In this document: positions 46,799 to 55,751 of the stretch, piece after piece
Layout: each line of letters starts with the position of its first letter
How positions within the stretch are numbered: the first letter of the stretch is position 1
Notes under the pieces: generated by a model
Database searches by the model: none
Told to the model about the DNA's origin: nothing
Seen by the model: the letters and a program-made list of their open reading frames with translations, nothing else
Origin: Albidovulum sediminis
GTDB lineage: Bacteria; Pseudomonadota; Alphaproteobacteria; Rhodobacterales; Rhodobacteraceae
Direction: 5' to 3'
Assembly (NCBI RefSeq): GCF_025380365.1
Contig: NZ_JAOCQF010000001.1
Span: 1,786,245 to 1,850,244, forward strand
Length of the DNA stretch: 64,000 bases
Made by a program: the position numbers and the translations under genes

Positions 46799-46806
46799 AA
46801 GTTCGC

Positions 46807-46890
46807 TCAGACCTTCGCGCCGCCCCGCATCACGCCATGCGGGGCCCGGACAGGTCCGTGGGTCAGTCGCCGCGTCAAGCGGAATGTCAT
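46807..46890 (-). CDS. 27-residue upstream ORF (possible leader peptide) of the ABC-F gene
   Basis: A 27-codon frame, MTFRLTRRLTHGPVRAPHG followed by VMRGGAKV, preceded by a very strong ribosome-binding site (GGGGAGG, 5 nt before the ATG). It is arginine-rich and ends 8 nt before the outer stem of the ABC-F leader. It begins 58 bp after the MFS gene stop. The SD makes translation likely; the sequence itself looks like no stable protein, consistent with a leader peptide. Confidence 0.45.
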   Translation of the reverse strand: MTFRLTRRLTHGPVRAPHGVMRGGAKV

Positions 46891-46948
46891 CGCGGCCTCC
46901 CCTTCCTGAGACGATCCAAGGGCAGCGTAGCGCGAGTGCCCTTGCCGG

Positions 46949-48367
46949 TCAAATCCCGCGTGCGGGCCGGAAGCTGACGAAGCGCAGCATCGCCGCCCAG
47001 CCCAGAAGCGCGATTGGCAGGCTGCCAAGGAAGATCGCGCGCGCGACCGAGGCGGCCTGATCGGCGCTGGCCGAGGCATCGAAACCCGCGCGATTGGCGA
47101 GGATGCCCATGGTCGAGGCGCCCAGCGCATAGCCAAGCCGCCCGATCGTCGGCAGCGCCGCGCTCAGCCGTTCGCCGTCCCCCTCTTCCGCCAGCCGCCC
47201 GGCGCGGCGCAGGATGAAGGACCAGGCCATGCCATAGCCCAGCCCCTCGAACGAGGCGAAGACGGCGATGAGCCACAGCGGCCCCGAAGGCACCGCATGT
47301 GCAAGGCCCGCGACGCTGGCCACCGCCAGGCTCATCCCGAGGACGATGAAGGAGGCGTCGCGCCGCTCCGGCTGACCCGAGACGGCCACGGCGGCGAGCG
47401 TCCAGGCGATCGAGATGCCTGCGACGATGTAGCCCGCGACCAGCGGTTCGGTGCCGTGGATGCGGTCCATCAGAAGCGGGCCGTAGGTCGCCAGGCCCAT
47501 CATCGCTATGTTCATGGCCAGCACCATCACCAGCGCCGCGCCCGTCGGCCGCCGCACGTCAAGCGCCCCACGCGGCCAGAGCCGGTCCTCGCCGCTTTGC
47601 CCGTCAAGCCGGACGAAAAGCAGCAGCGCGCCGACCCCGCCGGCCAGCGACAGTACGGTCCAACCGGCCGAACCGGCATTGCCCGCGTAAGCCACGCCCA
47701 GCACCGCCGCGCTGAGCAGTGCCAGGCGCCGGGCGGGCAGGCGTGCCGCCCCGGTGGCTGGCGCCGGCGCGGCCGCGGCGGAAATGCCGAAGCGGAACCA
47801 GAGCGCCAGGGCCGCCGCCTGAAGCGCGAAGGCCAGGAACCCGGCCCGCCAGCTGCCCCAGGTCACGAAGACGCCCCCGACCAGCGGCCCGGCAAAGGCC
47901 GAGGCGCCCCAGGCCACCGACATGGCGGCGAAGGCCCGCGGCATCATCCGGCGGGGGAACAGCTGCGTCACGGCGACGAACGACAGAGAGGTCAGACCGC
48001 CCCCGCCCAGCCCCTGTGCGACCCGCCCCGCCAGCAGGACCGGCATCGAGGGCGCCGCGGCGCTGATCACGCAGCCCAGCCCGACCAGAAGGGCCGCCGC
48101 GACCATCGGCGCCCTGAGCCCGAACCTGAGCGCCACCAGCCCGCTCGCCGCCCCCGCCACGATCGATCCGGTATCGTACAGCGCGAAGTTCCAGGCCACG
48201 ATCCGGTCGCCGCCGATCTCGGCGACGATGGCGGGCATCATCGTCGTGACCACCAGCGCGTCGGCCGCGTGCAGCCAGACGCCCAGGCAGCAAAGAAGCA
48301 TCGCTGCGGCGTGGCGACCGCGCAGCACCTCGGCCCAGCTGACGTGATCGTCCCTTGCCGCCTGCAT
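46949..48367 (-). CDS. MFS transporter (DHA2-like, 12-14 TM)
   Basis: 472 residues with repeated hydrophobic segments. The N-terminal half has the D-A-x-x-V-x-x-x-M-P pattern in ADALVVTTMMPAIVAEIG and the loop motif LRFGLRAPMVAAALLVGLG; motif C-like GGVFVTWGSWRAGF is present. These are features of multidrug exporters of the major facilitator superfamily. It is upstream of the leader ORF and ABC-F gene in the same direction, so a common transcript is possible. Its start is 24 bp after the molybdoenzyme stop. Confidence 0.88.
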   Translation of the reverse strand: MQAARDDHVSWAEVLRGRHAAAMLLCCLGVWLHAADALVVTTMMPAIVAEIGGDRIVAWNFALYDTGSIVAGAASGLVALRFGLRAPMVAAALLVGLGCVISAAAPSMPVLLAGRVAQGLGGGGLTSLSFVAVTQLFPRRMMPRAFAAMSVAWGASAFAGPLVGGVFVTWGSWRAGFLAFALQAAALALWFRFGISAAAAPAPATGAARLPARRLALLSAAVLGVAYAGNAGSAGWTVLSLAGGVGALLLFVRLDGQSGEDRLWPRGALDVRRPTGAALVMVLAMNIAMMGLATYGPLLMDRIHGTEPLVAGYIVAGISIAWTLAAVAVSGQPERRDASFIVLGMSLAVASVAGLAHAVPSGPLWLIAVFASFEGLGYGMAWSFILRRAGRLAEEGDGERLSAALPTIGRLGYALGASTMGILANRAGFDASASADQAASVARAIFLGSLPIALLGWAAMLRFVSFRPARGI

Positions 48368-48391
48368 GGCCTGCGTCCCGCCCTGCCCGTG

Positions 48392-50626
48392 TCAGAGCGG
48401 CCGCAGGTCGACCAGGGTCGTCTGCGCCGTCGGCCCCTGCGCGATGCGCGAGGTGCCGATGTCGCGCGTCAGCACGTTCGGGTTGCCTTGCGTGTCGCGC
48501 CCCTGCCCGTCCGGACGATACCACGCGCCGGTGGGCAGGATCAGCACGCCCGGCACCACATCGGCGCTCAGCCGCGCGCGGGCCAGGCAACTGCCCCGGT
48601 CGTTGAATACCTCGACCAGCGCGCCCTCGGCGATGCCGCGCCGGGCGGCCTCGTCGGGGTGCAGGTTGACCCGCATCGGCCGCGCGTCGGGTTCATCCGC
48701 CAGCGCCGCCTCAAGCTGCGAATGCAGCTTGTCGGCGGGCTGCGGCGACAAGAGGTGCAGGCGGAACCGGTCGCGCGTACCGGCCCATTCGGTCGGCTCG
48801 ATCCAGACGGCATGGCCCGGACAATGCGCATAGCCCATCGCCGCGATGGTGTCGGAAAAGACCTCGATGCGCCCCGACGGCGTCGGCAGGGGATGCGCGC
48901 CGGGATCGCGACGGAAGGCGGCGAGCGGGCTTTCGGCGGGCTGCGGGGCGGGATCGATCCGCGCCCAGTTGCGCGCCTTCAACGCCGCAAGGTCAGGCAC
49001 CTCGACGCCCTCCGCCGCGCTTTTGGCGCGGAAATCCTTGTAAAGGCGGGCGATCCAGTCCGCGGCCGACAGCCCTTCGGTAAAGACCTCCTCGGCGCCC
49101 AGCCGCGCGGCAAGGCCCCGGAAGATCTCGAAGTCGTCGCGCGCCTCGCCCTGCGGCGCGATCAGTTGCGGCATGTGGAAGATGTAGGGATCGGTGCCTT
49201 CGCGCCCGAAATCCTCGCGCTCATAGGGGGTGGTGGCGGGAAAGACGATGTCGGCGCGACGCGCGGTCGCGGTCCACCAGGGATCGTTCACGATCACGCA
49301 ATCGGGCTTGTCCCAGGCCCGCTCCAGCCGCCTGAGGTCCTGATGGTGGTGATAGGGATTGCCGCCTGCCCACATGATCAGCCGGATGTCGGGATAGGTC
49401 CGGTCCTCGCCGTTGTACTGGTAGGGCATGCCGGGGTGCAGGAGCATGTCGGCGATCCGCGCGACCGGAATCGTGGTTCCGACCGGGTTGCTCAACTGCG
49501 GCAGGGCGCCCCCGCCCAGCCGGCGGAAGGGCCCGGTGCCGCCGCCGTCCGTGGTGCCGTAGCCTTCGCCGAAGCCGCCGCCCGGCAGGCCGATCTGGCC
49601 CAGCATGGCGGCCAGCGTCGCCCCCGCCCAGTAGGGTTGTTCGCCGTTTTCCGCCCGCTGCACCGACCAGGACATGGCAATCAGCGTGCGTGTCGTGGCC
49701 ATGCGTTCGGCCAGCGCGGCGATCTTGCCGGCGGGAACGCCGCAGATCGCCGCCGCCCAGCCTGCGTCCTTCGCCAGCCCGTCCGTTTCGCCCAGAAGGT
49801 AGGCGCGGAACCGGTCGTAGCCCGCCGCGCAGCGGTCGAGGAAGGCGCGGTCCACCCGTCCCGTGCGTTCCAGTTCATGCGCAAGGCCGAGGATCAGGGC
49901 GGTATCGGTCCCCGGGATGACGGGCAGCCATTCCGCGAAATCGGGGCTGTCGCCGCGCTGCGGGCTGACGTTGACGAGGCGCCCGCCGCCCGCGCCGAAG
50001 GCGCGCAGGTGCGCGCCCGTCCGGTGCGCGCCGGTGCCGCCGGGGTTCACCTGTGCGTTCTTGGTGTTGATCCCGCCGAAGGCAACCAGCGTTTCGGTAT
50101 GTTCCACGATCGCGGACCAGCGTTCCTGTACCGCGTAGTGGAACTCGGTCTCGCTCCAGCCGAAGATGTGGGGGATCATCACCTCGGCCGCGCTGAGCGA
50201 ATAGCTGCCCTTGTGCGCGACGTAACCGCCGATGCTGTTGAGGAAGCGGTGCAACTGGCTTTGCGCGTGGTGAAAGCGCCCCGCGCTCGACCAGCCGTAG
50301 GAGCCGCCGTAGATCGCGCCGTTGCCGTGGACGCGGCGGATGCGGCCGATCTCCTCAGCCGCGATGTCGAGCGCCTCGTCCCAGGGCATCTCGACGAAAT
50401 CGTCGCGCCCCGCACCGCGCGCGCGGTCGCCCCGGAGCCAGCCCTTGCGGACCGAGGGGCGTGCCACGCGGTCGGCGTGGTGCACCGCCTTGGGCAGGAT
50501 ACGGGCGATGGGCGAGGGGTCCGGGTCTTCCTCGAACGGTTCGACGCGGACAATCCGGCCCCCTTCGGTGTAGACCCGTGCCGCACCCCAATGGGCCGAC
50601 GTCACCTTGCCCAGATCGTCCGCCAT
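48392..50626 (-). CDS. Molybdopterin-dependent oxidoreductase, BisC/TorZ-like
   Basis: 744 residues of the DMSO-reductase family, type with Ser as Mo ligand: IGGYVAHKGSYSLSAAEVMIPHIFG matches the ligand region of TorA/BisC. Other blocks are NPGGTGAHRTGAHL, SWSVQRAENGEQPYW and the C-terminal molybdopterin-dinucleotide domain (LHLLSPQPADKLHSQ ... VLILPTGAWYRP). No Tat signal and no N-terminal cysteine cluster are visible, so it is cytoplasmic like biotin sulfoxide reductase. It would reduce biotin or methionine sulfoxide or another S-/N-oxide. It is adjacent to metR. GGGGAGAGG precedes the ATG. Confidence 0.85.
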   Translation of the reverse strand: MADDLGKVTSAHWGAARVYTEGGRIVRVEPFEEDPDPSPIARILPKAVHHADRVARPSVRKGWLRGDRARGAGRDDFVEMPWDEALDIAAEEIGRIRRVHGNGAIYGGSYGWSSAGRFHHAQSQLHRFLNSIGGYVAHKGSYSLSAAEVMIPHIFGWSETEFHYAVQERWSAIVEHTETLVAFGGINTKNAQVNPGGTGAHRTGAHLRAFGAGGGRLVNVSPQRGDSPDFAEWLPVIPGTDTALILGLAHELERTGRVDRAFLDRCAAGYDRFRAYLLGETDGLAKDAGWAAAICGVPAGKIAALAERMATTRTLIAMSWSVQRAENGEQPYWAGATLAAMLGQIGLPGGGFGEGYGTTDGGGTGPFRRLGGGALPQLSNPVGTTIPVARIADMLLHPGMPYQYNGEDRTYPDIRLIMWAGGNPYHHHQDLRRLERAWDKPDCVIVNDPWWTATARRADIVFPATTPYEREDFGREGTDPYIFHMPQLIAPQGEARDDFEIFRGLAARLGAEEVFTEGLSAADWIARLYKDFRAKSAAEGVEVPDLAALKARNWARIDPAPQPAESPLAAFRRDPGAHPLPTPSGRIEVFSDTIAAMGYAHCPGHAVWIEPTEWAGTRDRFRLHLLSPQPADKLHSQLEAALADEPDARPMRVNLHPDEAARRGIAEGALVEVFNDRGSCLARARLSADVVPGVLILPTGAWYRPDGQGRDTQGNPNVLTRDIGTSRIAQGPTAQTTLVDLRPL

Positions 50627-50685
50627 GCCGTCCTCTCCCCGCGCTGTCGCGCCACACTCCCCCCGCGCGGGGGCAAGGTCAAGCG

Positions 50686-51591
50686 TCAGCCACGCTGAAG
50701 CTTGACCGCCTCGCTCCGCGCGAGTTTCAGGAAATGCGCCATGAAGGGCCGTGTCGCGTCCTCCTCGCGGGTGGCGGCATACATGCGCTTGACCACGCCC
50801 CGCTCGGTCAGCCGCCGCGTCACGTAGTCGGACTGCCGCTTCACGTCGCGCAGCACCCAGTCGGGCAGCACCGCCACCCCCCGGTCCGAGGCGACGAGCA
50901 TCAGGATTACCGCGGTCAGTTCCACCTGCCTGAGCCCCCGCGGCTCCACCCGCGCGGGGGTGAGCAGGGTGGAAAACACGTCCAGCCGGCTGCGATCCAC
51001 CGGGTAGGTGATCAGGACCTGGTCGCGCAGATCCTCCGCCTCGATCCAGGGCCGCGCCGCAAGCGGGTTCGAAGCTGCCGCGACGAGGGTCGGCGAGTAG
51101 TCGAAAAGCGGGTTGAAGACCGCCCCCGACGGCCCGTCCGGATCGGAGGAGATCACCAGGTCGACCTCCTCGCGCATCAGCGCGGGGAGCGCGTCGAAAG
51201 CCAGGCCCGCGCGGATGTCCACGTCCACCTCGGGCCAGGCGCGGCGGAACTGTTCGAGCACGGGGAAAAGCCAGTCGAAACAGGCGTGGCATTCCATCGC
51301 GATGAAAAGCCGCCCCGACCGGCCGGAGCGGAGCGCGCGGAACTCCTCCGACAGGGCGTCAAGCTCGGGCAGGATGCGTTCCGCCGCGCGCAGCATCCGC
51401 AGGCCCGCCGCCGACAGCCGCAAGGGCCGCGTGCGGCGCGCGAAAAGCTCCACCCCCGCCTGATCCTCCAGCCCCTTGATCTGATGCGAGAGCGCCGACT
51501 GGGTGATGTTCAGGATATCCGCCGCCCGCGCGAGGCCGCCCGTGTCGTGGATCGCCTTGATCGTGCGCAGGTGGCGCAGCTCCAGGTGCAT
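50686..51591 (-). CDS. metR: LysR-family regulator of methionine biosynthesis (MetR)
   Basis: 301 residues with N-terminal winged helix (ELRHLRTIKAIHDTGGLARAADILNITQSALSHQIKGLE) and a periplasmic-binding-like effector domain. The N-terminal sequence matches MetR, and it is divergent from metF, the classic arrangement. MetR activates met genes with homocysteine as co-effector. ATG 51591 was chosen by position of the HTH. It stops 60 bp before the molybdoenzyme gene on the same strand. Confidence 0.88.
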   Translation of the reverse strand: MHLELRHLRTIKAIHDTGGLARAADILNITQSALSHQIKGLEDQAGVELFARRTRPLRLSAAGLRMLRAAERILPELDALSEEFRALRSGRSGRLFIAMECHACFDWLFPVLEQFRRAWPEVDVDIRAGLAFDALPALMREEVDLVISSDPDGPSGAVFNPLFDYSPTLVAAASNPLAARPWIEAEDLRDQVLITYPVDRSRLDVFSTLLTPARVEPRGLRQVELTAVILMLVASDRGVAVLPDWVLRDVKRQSDYVTRRLTERGVVKRMYAATREEDATRPFMAHFLKLARSEAVKLQRG

Positions 51592-51603
51592 CTTGTTGCA
51601 AAC

Positions 51604-51638
51604 CTCATATAGATGATGAGTATTATGAATTTGTCTCA
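51604..51638. promoter_or_regulatory. metR-metF divergent control region with MetR-like half sites
   Basis: The 90-bp gap contains an AT-rich core with an inverted repeat CTCAT-N7-ATGAG (51604-51620) and TGAA-N5-CTCA (51626-51638), one mismatch from the TGAA-N5-TTCA MetR consensus. Both genes are probably controlled from here. Confidence 0.5.
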
Positions 51639-51681
51639 CATCACAAAAACCGGCACAAGGGGCGCAAGCAATGAGGTTCCC

Positions 51682-52545
51682 ATGACGCCCCGCATCTCCT
51701 TCGAATTCTTCCCTCCGCAGACGCTCGACGCCTCCTTCCGGCTTTGGGAAACGGCGCAAAGCCTGGCGCCGTTGCGCCCCAGCTTCGTCTCCGTCACCTA
51801 CGGCGCGGGCGGGACGACGCGGAAGCTGACGCATGAGGCGGTGGGCGCCATCGGCCAGAACTTCGGCCTGTCCGTCGCCGCGCACCTCACCTGCGTCGAG
51901 GCGTCGAAGGCCGAGACGCTGGAGATCGCCGAGGCCTATGCGGCCGCCGGCGTGACCGAGATCGTGGCGCTGCGCGGCGACCCGCCGAAGGGTGCCGGCG
52001 CCTTCCGCCCCCATCCCGAGGGGTTCCGCGACACGGTTGAACTGGTCGAGGCGCTGGCCTCCACCGGCAAGTTCAAGGTCCGCGTCGGCGCCTATCCCGA
52101 ACGCCACCCCGAGGCGGCCGACACCGCCGCCGACATCCTCTGGCTGAAGCGCAAGATCGACGCCGGCGCGACCTCGGCCATCACCCAGTTCTTCTTCGAG
52201 GCCGAAACCTTCTTCCGCTTCCGCGACGCCTGTGAAAAGGCCGGGATCGACGCGCCGATCATCCCCGGTATCCTGCCGATCCAGACCTGGGACGGGGCAA
52301 AGCGCTTTGCCCGCCGCTGCGGCGCCCACATCCCCGGTTGGCTCGAGGAGGCCTATGCCCACGCCGTCCGCGACGGGCACGAGGCGCTTCTGTCCACCGC
52401 GCTCGCGACCGAACTCTGCGACGACCTGGTGCAGGGCGGGGTCGAGGACCTGCACTTCTACACGCTCAACCGCCCCCAGATGACCCGCGACGTCTGCTTC
52501 GCGCTGGGACTGGCCCCCGAGGTCTCCCTGCAGAACGTGGCCTGA
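51682..52545 (+). CDS. metF: Methylenetetrahydrofolate reductase
   Basis: 287 residues, FAD-binding TIM barrel. It makes 5-methyl-THF for methionine synthesis. Motifs include SFEFFPPQT, SVTYGAGGTTR, AHLTCVE, ALRGDPPKG, GAYPERHPEA and the C-terminal GVEDLHFYTLNRP. The ATG has GAGG 5 nt upstream. It is followed at 18 bp by a terminator. Confidence 0.95.
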   Translation: MTPRISFEFFPPQTLDASFRLWETAQSLAPLRPSFVSVTYGAGGTTRKLTHEAVGAIGQNFGLSVAAHLTCVEASKAETLEIAEAYAAAGVTEIVALRGDPPKGAGAFRPHPEGFRDTVELVEALASTGKFKVRVGAYPERHPEAADTAADILWLKRKIDAGATSAITQFFFEAETFFRFRDACEKAGIDAPIIPGILPIQTWDGAKRFARRCGAHIPGWLEEAYAHAVRDGHEALLSTALATELCDDLVQGGVEDLHFYTLNRPQMTRDVCFALGLAPEVSLQNVA

Positions 52546-52563
52546 GCCGTCGTTGCTGCATTG

Positions 52564-52593
52564 GCCCCGAAGCATTGTCTTCGGGGCTATTTT
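52564..52593 (+). terminator. Rho-independent terminator after metF
   Basis: A perfect 9-bp stem GCCCCGAAG / CTTCGGGGC with 6-nt loop, followed by TATTTTC. Located 18 bp after metF and before the convergent DUF2235 gene. Confidence 0.85.
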
Positions 52594-52602
52594 CTTTTCG
52601 CC

Positions 52603-53682
52603 TCACGCCTCGCGGACGTGGCGGGCAAGGGCGCGGCGGGCCGCGCGGGAACGGTCGCGCGCGGTCGGATGGATCGCCTCGGACGGGTCCTGCCCCACTG
52701 CCCTGCGGGCGCGGAACAGGAAGGCCCGTCCCCAGCCGCGCCACGACCCGACCGAGGGCGCGGCCGGGTCGGTCGGGAAATCGCCGCGCCAGTCAACCGG
52801 CATCGGCAGGCCACAGGCTTCGGCCTTTTCCAGCATCCAGACCAGCGGAATGTTGGCCAGCGGACGCGCCCTGTCCAGACTGCCCACCTGCCCGCCCACA
52901 TCGCCATGTGCGCCCCGGAACCACACCTGTTCGATCCGCCCCTCCCACGGGCTGCCTTGGGTGTCCCACAGGATCGGGTTGTAGGCGGCCCGCGTCTCGT
53001 CCAGCGCCAGCGCCTGGTAGCCGTGGCGGATGTGCGGGCCCAGCGCGTGGCTGTGAAACTCGTGCCTGGGCTCCGTCCACATCCACAGGAAGGGCAGGCG
53101 CAGGCCCAGCGCCTTGACCGTGTCGAAGACGCCGACCATCTCGATCGCGACCTCTGGGTGGCAGTGGCGCCGCACGAAGATGTCGCGGATGCGCGACGGG
53201 TCCGTGCGGCGGTAATAGCGGTAAGCCAGCCGCACGTTCCGTTCCGTCGCGCAGTCCGCGCGCAAAAGCCCCACCTGGTCGATGATGCCCGCCAGCGAAC
53301 GGACCGCGAAGGCGCCGCGGGAAAACCCGAACAGGAACACCCGGTCGCCGGGGCGGTAGCGCGTGGCAAGCCAGCCGTAGGCGCGCTGGATCTGCCGGTT
53401 GATCCCCCGCCCCATCGCCACGTCGCGCGCGTCGCGCCAGCTGCGCCACTGCACGCCCGGTTCATAATAGATCGACATGCGGGTAGATCGCGGCACCGCG
53501 CAAAGCGTGCGGTAGATGCGGCCGATGTTGGTTTCCTGCCCCGGTTCCAGCGACGACATTGTGCCGTCGATCAGGATCACATGATCGGTGGGGCCCCGAC
53601 CGCGCGGCGGGGTCTGCACCTCGACCGCCGCTTCGCGGCCGAAGCCGAGCATTCCCCACAGCCGCCGCGCGATGTCGCGCAT
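52603..53682 (-). CDS. DUF2235 alpha/beta-hydrolase-type protein (phospholipase-like)
   Basis: 359 residues. The DUF2235 domain starts near residue 35 (HVILIDGTMSSLEPGQETNIGRIYRTL) and contains the nucleophile elbow GFSRGAFAVRSLAG with Ser in G-x-S-x-G, a GVFDTVKALG Asp segment and FRGAHGDVGG with the His. This is the fold of Tle1-like phospholipases delivered by type VI secretion, but chromosomal housekeeping versions without any secretion genes are common in Rhodobacterales. No immunity or secretion gene is adjacent. ATG 53682 is used because AAGGAG lies upstream, although at a long spacing; ATG 53733 is the alternative. Confidence 0.78.
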   Translation of the reverse strand: MRDIARRLWGMLGFGREAAVEVQTPPRGRGPTDHVILIDGTMSSLEPGQETNIGRIYRTLCAVPRSTRMSIYYEPGVQWRSWRDARDVAMGRGINRQIQRAYGWLATRYRPGDRVFLFGFSRGAFAVRSLAGIIDQVGLLRADCATERNVRLAYRYYRRTDPSRIRDIFVRRHCHPEVAIEMVGVFDTVKALGLRLPFLWMWTEPRHEFHSHALGPHIRHGYQALALDETRAAYNPILWDTQGSPWEGRIEQVWFRGAHGDVGGQVGSLDRARPLANIPLVWMLEKAEACGLPMPVDWRGDFPTDPAAPSVGSWRGWGRAFLFRARRAVGQDPSEAIHPTARDRSRAARRALARHVREA

Positions 53683-53824
53683 GGTTCCGCCGTCTCCTTC
53701 CCGGATCGTGTTCCCTTGTGGTTCGTCCATCATTGCGCCACCACGCCGCCCCGTCCAGCCAAGATGCCGTGACAGTCTGCGCCGCAAGGATGAACGCGGT
53801 CTTTTGGGGCGGGGCGCCGGAAAC

Positions 53825-53852
53825 GAAAAACCCGCGGGCAGGACACCCGCGG
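53825..53852 (-). terminator. Rho-independent terminator of the decarboxylase gene
   Basis: On the minus strand: stem CCCGCGGG / CCCGCGGG with a 7-nt loop followed by TTTTT, 27 bp after the ornithine decarboxylase stop. Confidence 0.82.
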
Positions 53853-53878
53853 GCGAAGGGCCGGTCGTGCGCGGGTGC

Positions 53879-55024
53879 TCAGAGGCCTAGCGACATCACC
53901 GTGGCGATGGAGAGATCGCCGAAGCCGTTGAAGCGGGTGTTGGTCGCCGTCGAATAGGCGCCCATCCCGGCGAAGACGAGGTAGTCGCCCTCCTCCATGT
54001 CGGCGGGCAGCGGCAGTTCGCCCGGCAGCCGGTCGACCGAATCGCAGGTCGGGCCGAAGACGATGCGGTCGCGGCCCGCGCCGGTGCGGACGACGCCGCG
54101 TTCGGACAGGACCGTCACGCGGTCGATCGTGCCCATCAGCGGCAGTTCGTCCATCGCGCCATAGGCGCCGTCGTTGAGGAACACGTGTTCATCGTCGCGG
54201 ATGCCCTTTACCCGCGCGGCGAGCGAGAAGCTTTCGGCGACAAGACCCCGCCCCGGCTCGCACACCAGCGCCGGGGGTTCGCCCGCGAAGGCCTCCTCTG
54301 CGACGCGGCCGATCAGCGCGAAGATCGCGTCAAGCTGCGGCAGTTCGGTGTGCAGCCGGTGCGAGGGGAAGCCGCCGCCGACGTTCAGCCGGCGCGCCTT
54401 CACGCCCGACAGGCGGCAGATCTCGGCCGCGGCGCGCAGGTAGGCGTCCCACGCCATCGGGTCGGTGCACTGCGTGCCCGGATGGAAGGTGAGCGAGGGG
54501 ATGAAGCCCGCCGCCGCGACCGCGCGCAGCAGCTCCACCGCCTTTTCCACGGTCGCGCCGAACTTGGCTCCGAAGTTGTAGGTCGCGCCCGACACCGGCA
54601 GCTTGAAGCGCACGGTGATCTCGGTCCCCTTCGCGGGCACCAGTTCGACCAGCTTGGCAAGCTCGGAATGGCTGTCCACCGAGTAGGAGCAGACCCCCAT
54701 GCCCACGGCATAGGTGATCTCGTGCCGCGCGCGGACGGGGTTGTTGTAGTGCATGGCCGCGCCGGGGGCGAGCCGCGCGATCATCTCGATCTCGGCGGGC
54801 GAGGCGACGTCAAAGCCCTTCACACCAGCGGCGACCAGATTCTGGATCACCATTTCCTCCGGGTTGGACTTCACCGCGTAGGTGACAAGCCCCGGGAAAC
54901 CCTCGATGAATCGCCGGGCGGTCGCCTGCAGCACCGTCGGCGAGAAGAACATCACCGGCGCATCAGGCCGTTGCGTGCGAAGAAATTCGGACGGATTCGT
55001 CCAGATCGTCTTGGAAAGCCCCAT
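53879..55024 (-). CDS. Ornithine / diaminopimelate-type decarboxylase (PLP fold III)
   Basis: 381 residues of the alanine-racemase-fold decarboxylases. The PLP lysine is Lys52 in TYAVKSNP; the PLP phosphate loop is GGGFPSH; CEPGRGLVAES and the FGPTCDSVDRL block with the reactive Cys327 mark it as ornithine decarboxylase (putrescine synthesis), as in other Rhodobacterales homologues. AGGGGA is 7 nt before ATG 55024. It is divergent from an Lrp regulator, which may control it. Confidence 0.88.
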   Translation of the reverse strand: MGLSKTIWTNPSEFLRTQRPDAPVMFFSPTVLQATARRFIEGFPGLVTYAVKSNPEEMVIQNLVAAGVKGFDVASPAEIEMIARLAPGAAMHYNNPVRARHEITYAVGMGVCSYSVDSHSELAKLVELVPAKGTEITVRFKLPVSGATYNFGAKFGATVEKAVELLRAVAAAGFIPSLTFHPGTQCTDPMAWDAYLRAAAEICRLSGVKARRLNVGGGFPSHRLHTELPQLDAIFALIGRVAEEAFAGEPPALVCEPGRGLVAESFSLAARVKGIRDDEHVFLNDGAYGAMDELPLMGTIDRVTVLSERGVVRTGAGRDRIVFGPTCDSVDRLPGELPLPADMEEGDYLVFAGMGAYSTATNTRFNGFGDLSIATVMSLGL

Positions 55025-55246
55025 CGGCGTGTCCCCTGCCAACAAGGCGCAGCCACCTCTTGCCCGGCACTACCGGCTGGAAAGCGCTTACGCATTTGAC
55101 CAAACCAGGTAAGGTGCGTATGAGCCGCCCTTTTTCCTGAACGTGCGGGGCGATATGGGGCACATTCCGACCGATCGGAAGAGTGGATTTGCCGAAAAAT
55201 CCTGTTAAAACGACGAAACTGACAATCACAACGCCGGTGTTGCACG

Positions 55247-55678
55247 ATGGACGAACTCGACAAGGCCATTCTGGCCCAACTGGGCACCGACGCCCGCACC
55301 TCGGTGGCGACGCTGGCGCGCAAGCTGAAGGTGGCGCGATCCACCGTGCAGGCCCGGCTTGAACGGCTGGAAGGCACCGGCGTCATCGCGGGATATACCG
55401 TGAAGCTGGGAGAGGCCGCGCGCCAGGGCCGCATCCGGGCGACGATTCTCCTCAATATCGAGCCGCGCGCACAGGCGGCGGTGCTGGCGCGCCTCAAGAC
55501 CATCCCGGAGGTCGAACGCGCCTACACGACCTCGGGCCGGGTGGACCTTCTGCTGCATGTCGCGGCGGCATCCACGACGATTCTCGACAACGTGCTGGAC
55601 CAGCTGGGCGCGCTGACCGGGGTGAAAAGCTCCGAAAGCCTGATCCACCTGTCCACGAAGATCGACCGCGCCGCCTGA
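55247..55678 (+). CDS. Lrp/AsnC-family transcriptional regulator
   Basis: 143 residues: HTH in RTSVATLARKLKVARSTVQARLERLEGTGVI and the AsnC effector domain (IPEVERAYTTSGRVDLLLHVAAAS). Divergent from the ornithine decarboxylase gene, with a 222-bp intergenic region that is AT-richer than the surroundings, so that gene is the likely target, in response to an amino acid such as ornithine or lysine. No specific operator could be picked out. Confidence 0.88.
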   Translation: MDELDKAILAQLGTDARTSVATLARKLKVARSTVQARLERLEGTGVIAGYTVKLGEAARQGRIRATILLNIEPRAQAAVLARLKTIPEVERAYTTSGRVDLLLHVAAASTTILDNVLDQLGALTGVKSSESLIHLSTKIDRAA

Positions 55679-55751
55679 TCCGCATTGTTTTCCTTGCGTC
55701 GCGGCGGAAAATCCGCTCCCCTCGCCGCCAGACAACGGCGGGGGTCTTCGA

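Noticed and set aside
47297-50698. An 1133-codon plus-strand open frame opposite the MFS and molybdoenzyme genes
   Set aside because: Runs across two real minus-strand genes and their gap; low-complexity Arg/Pro/Gly product.
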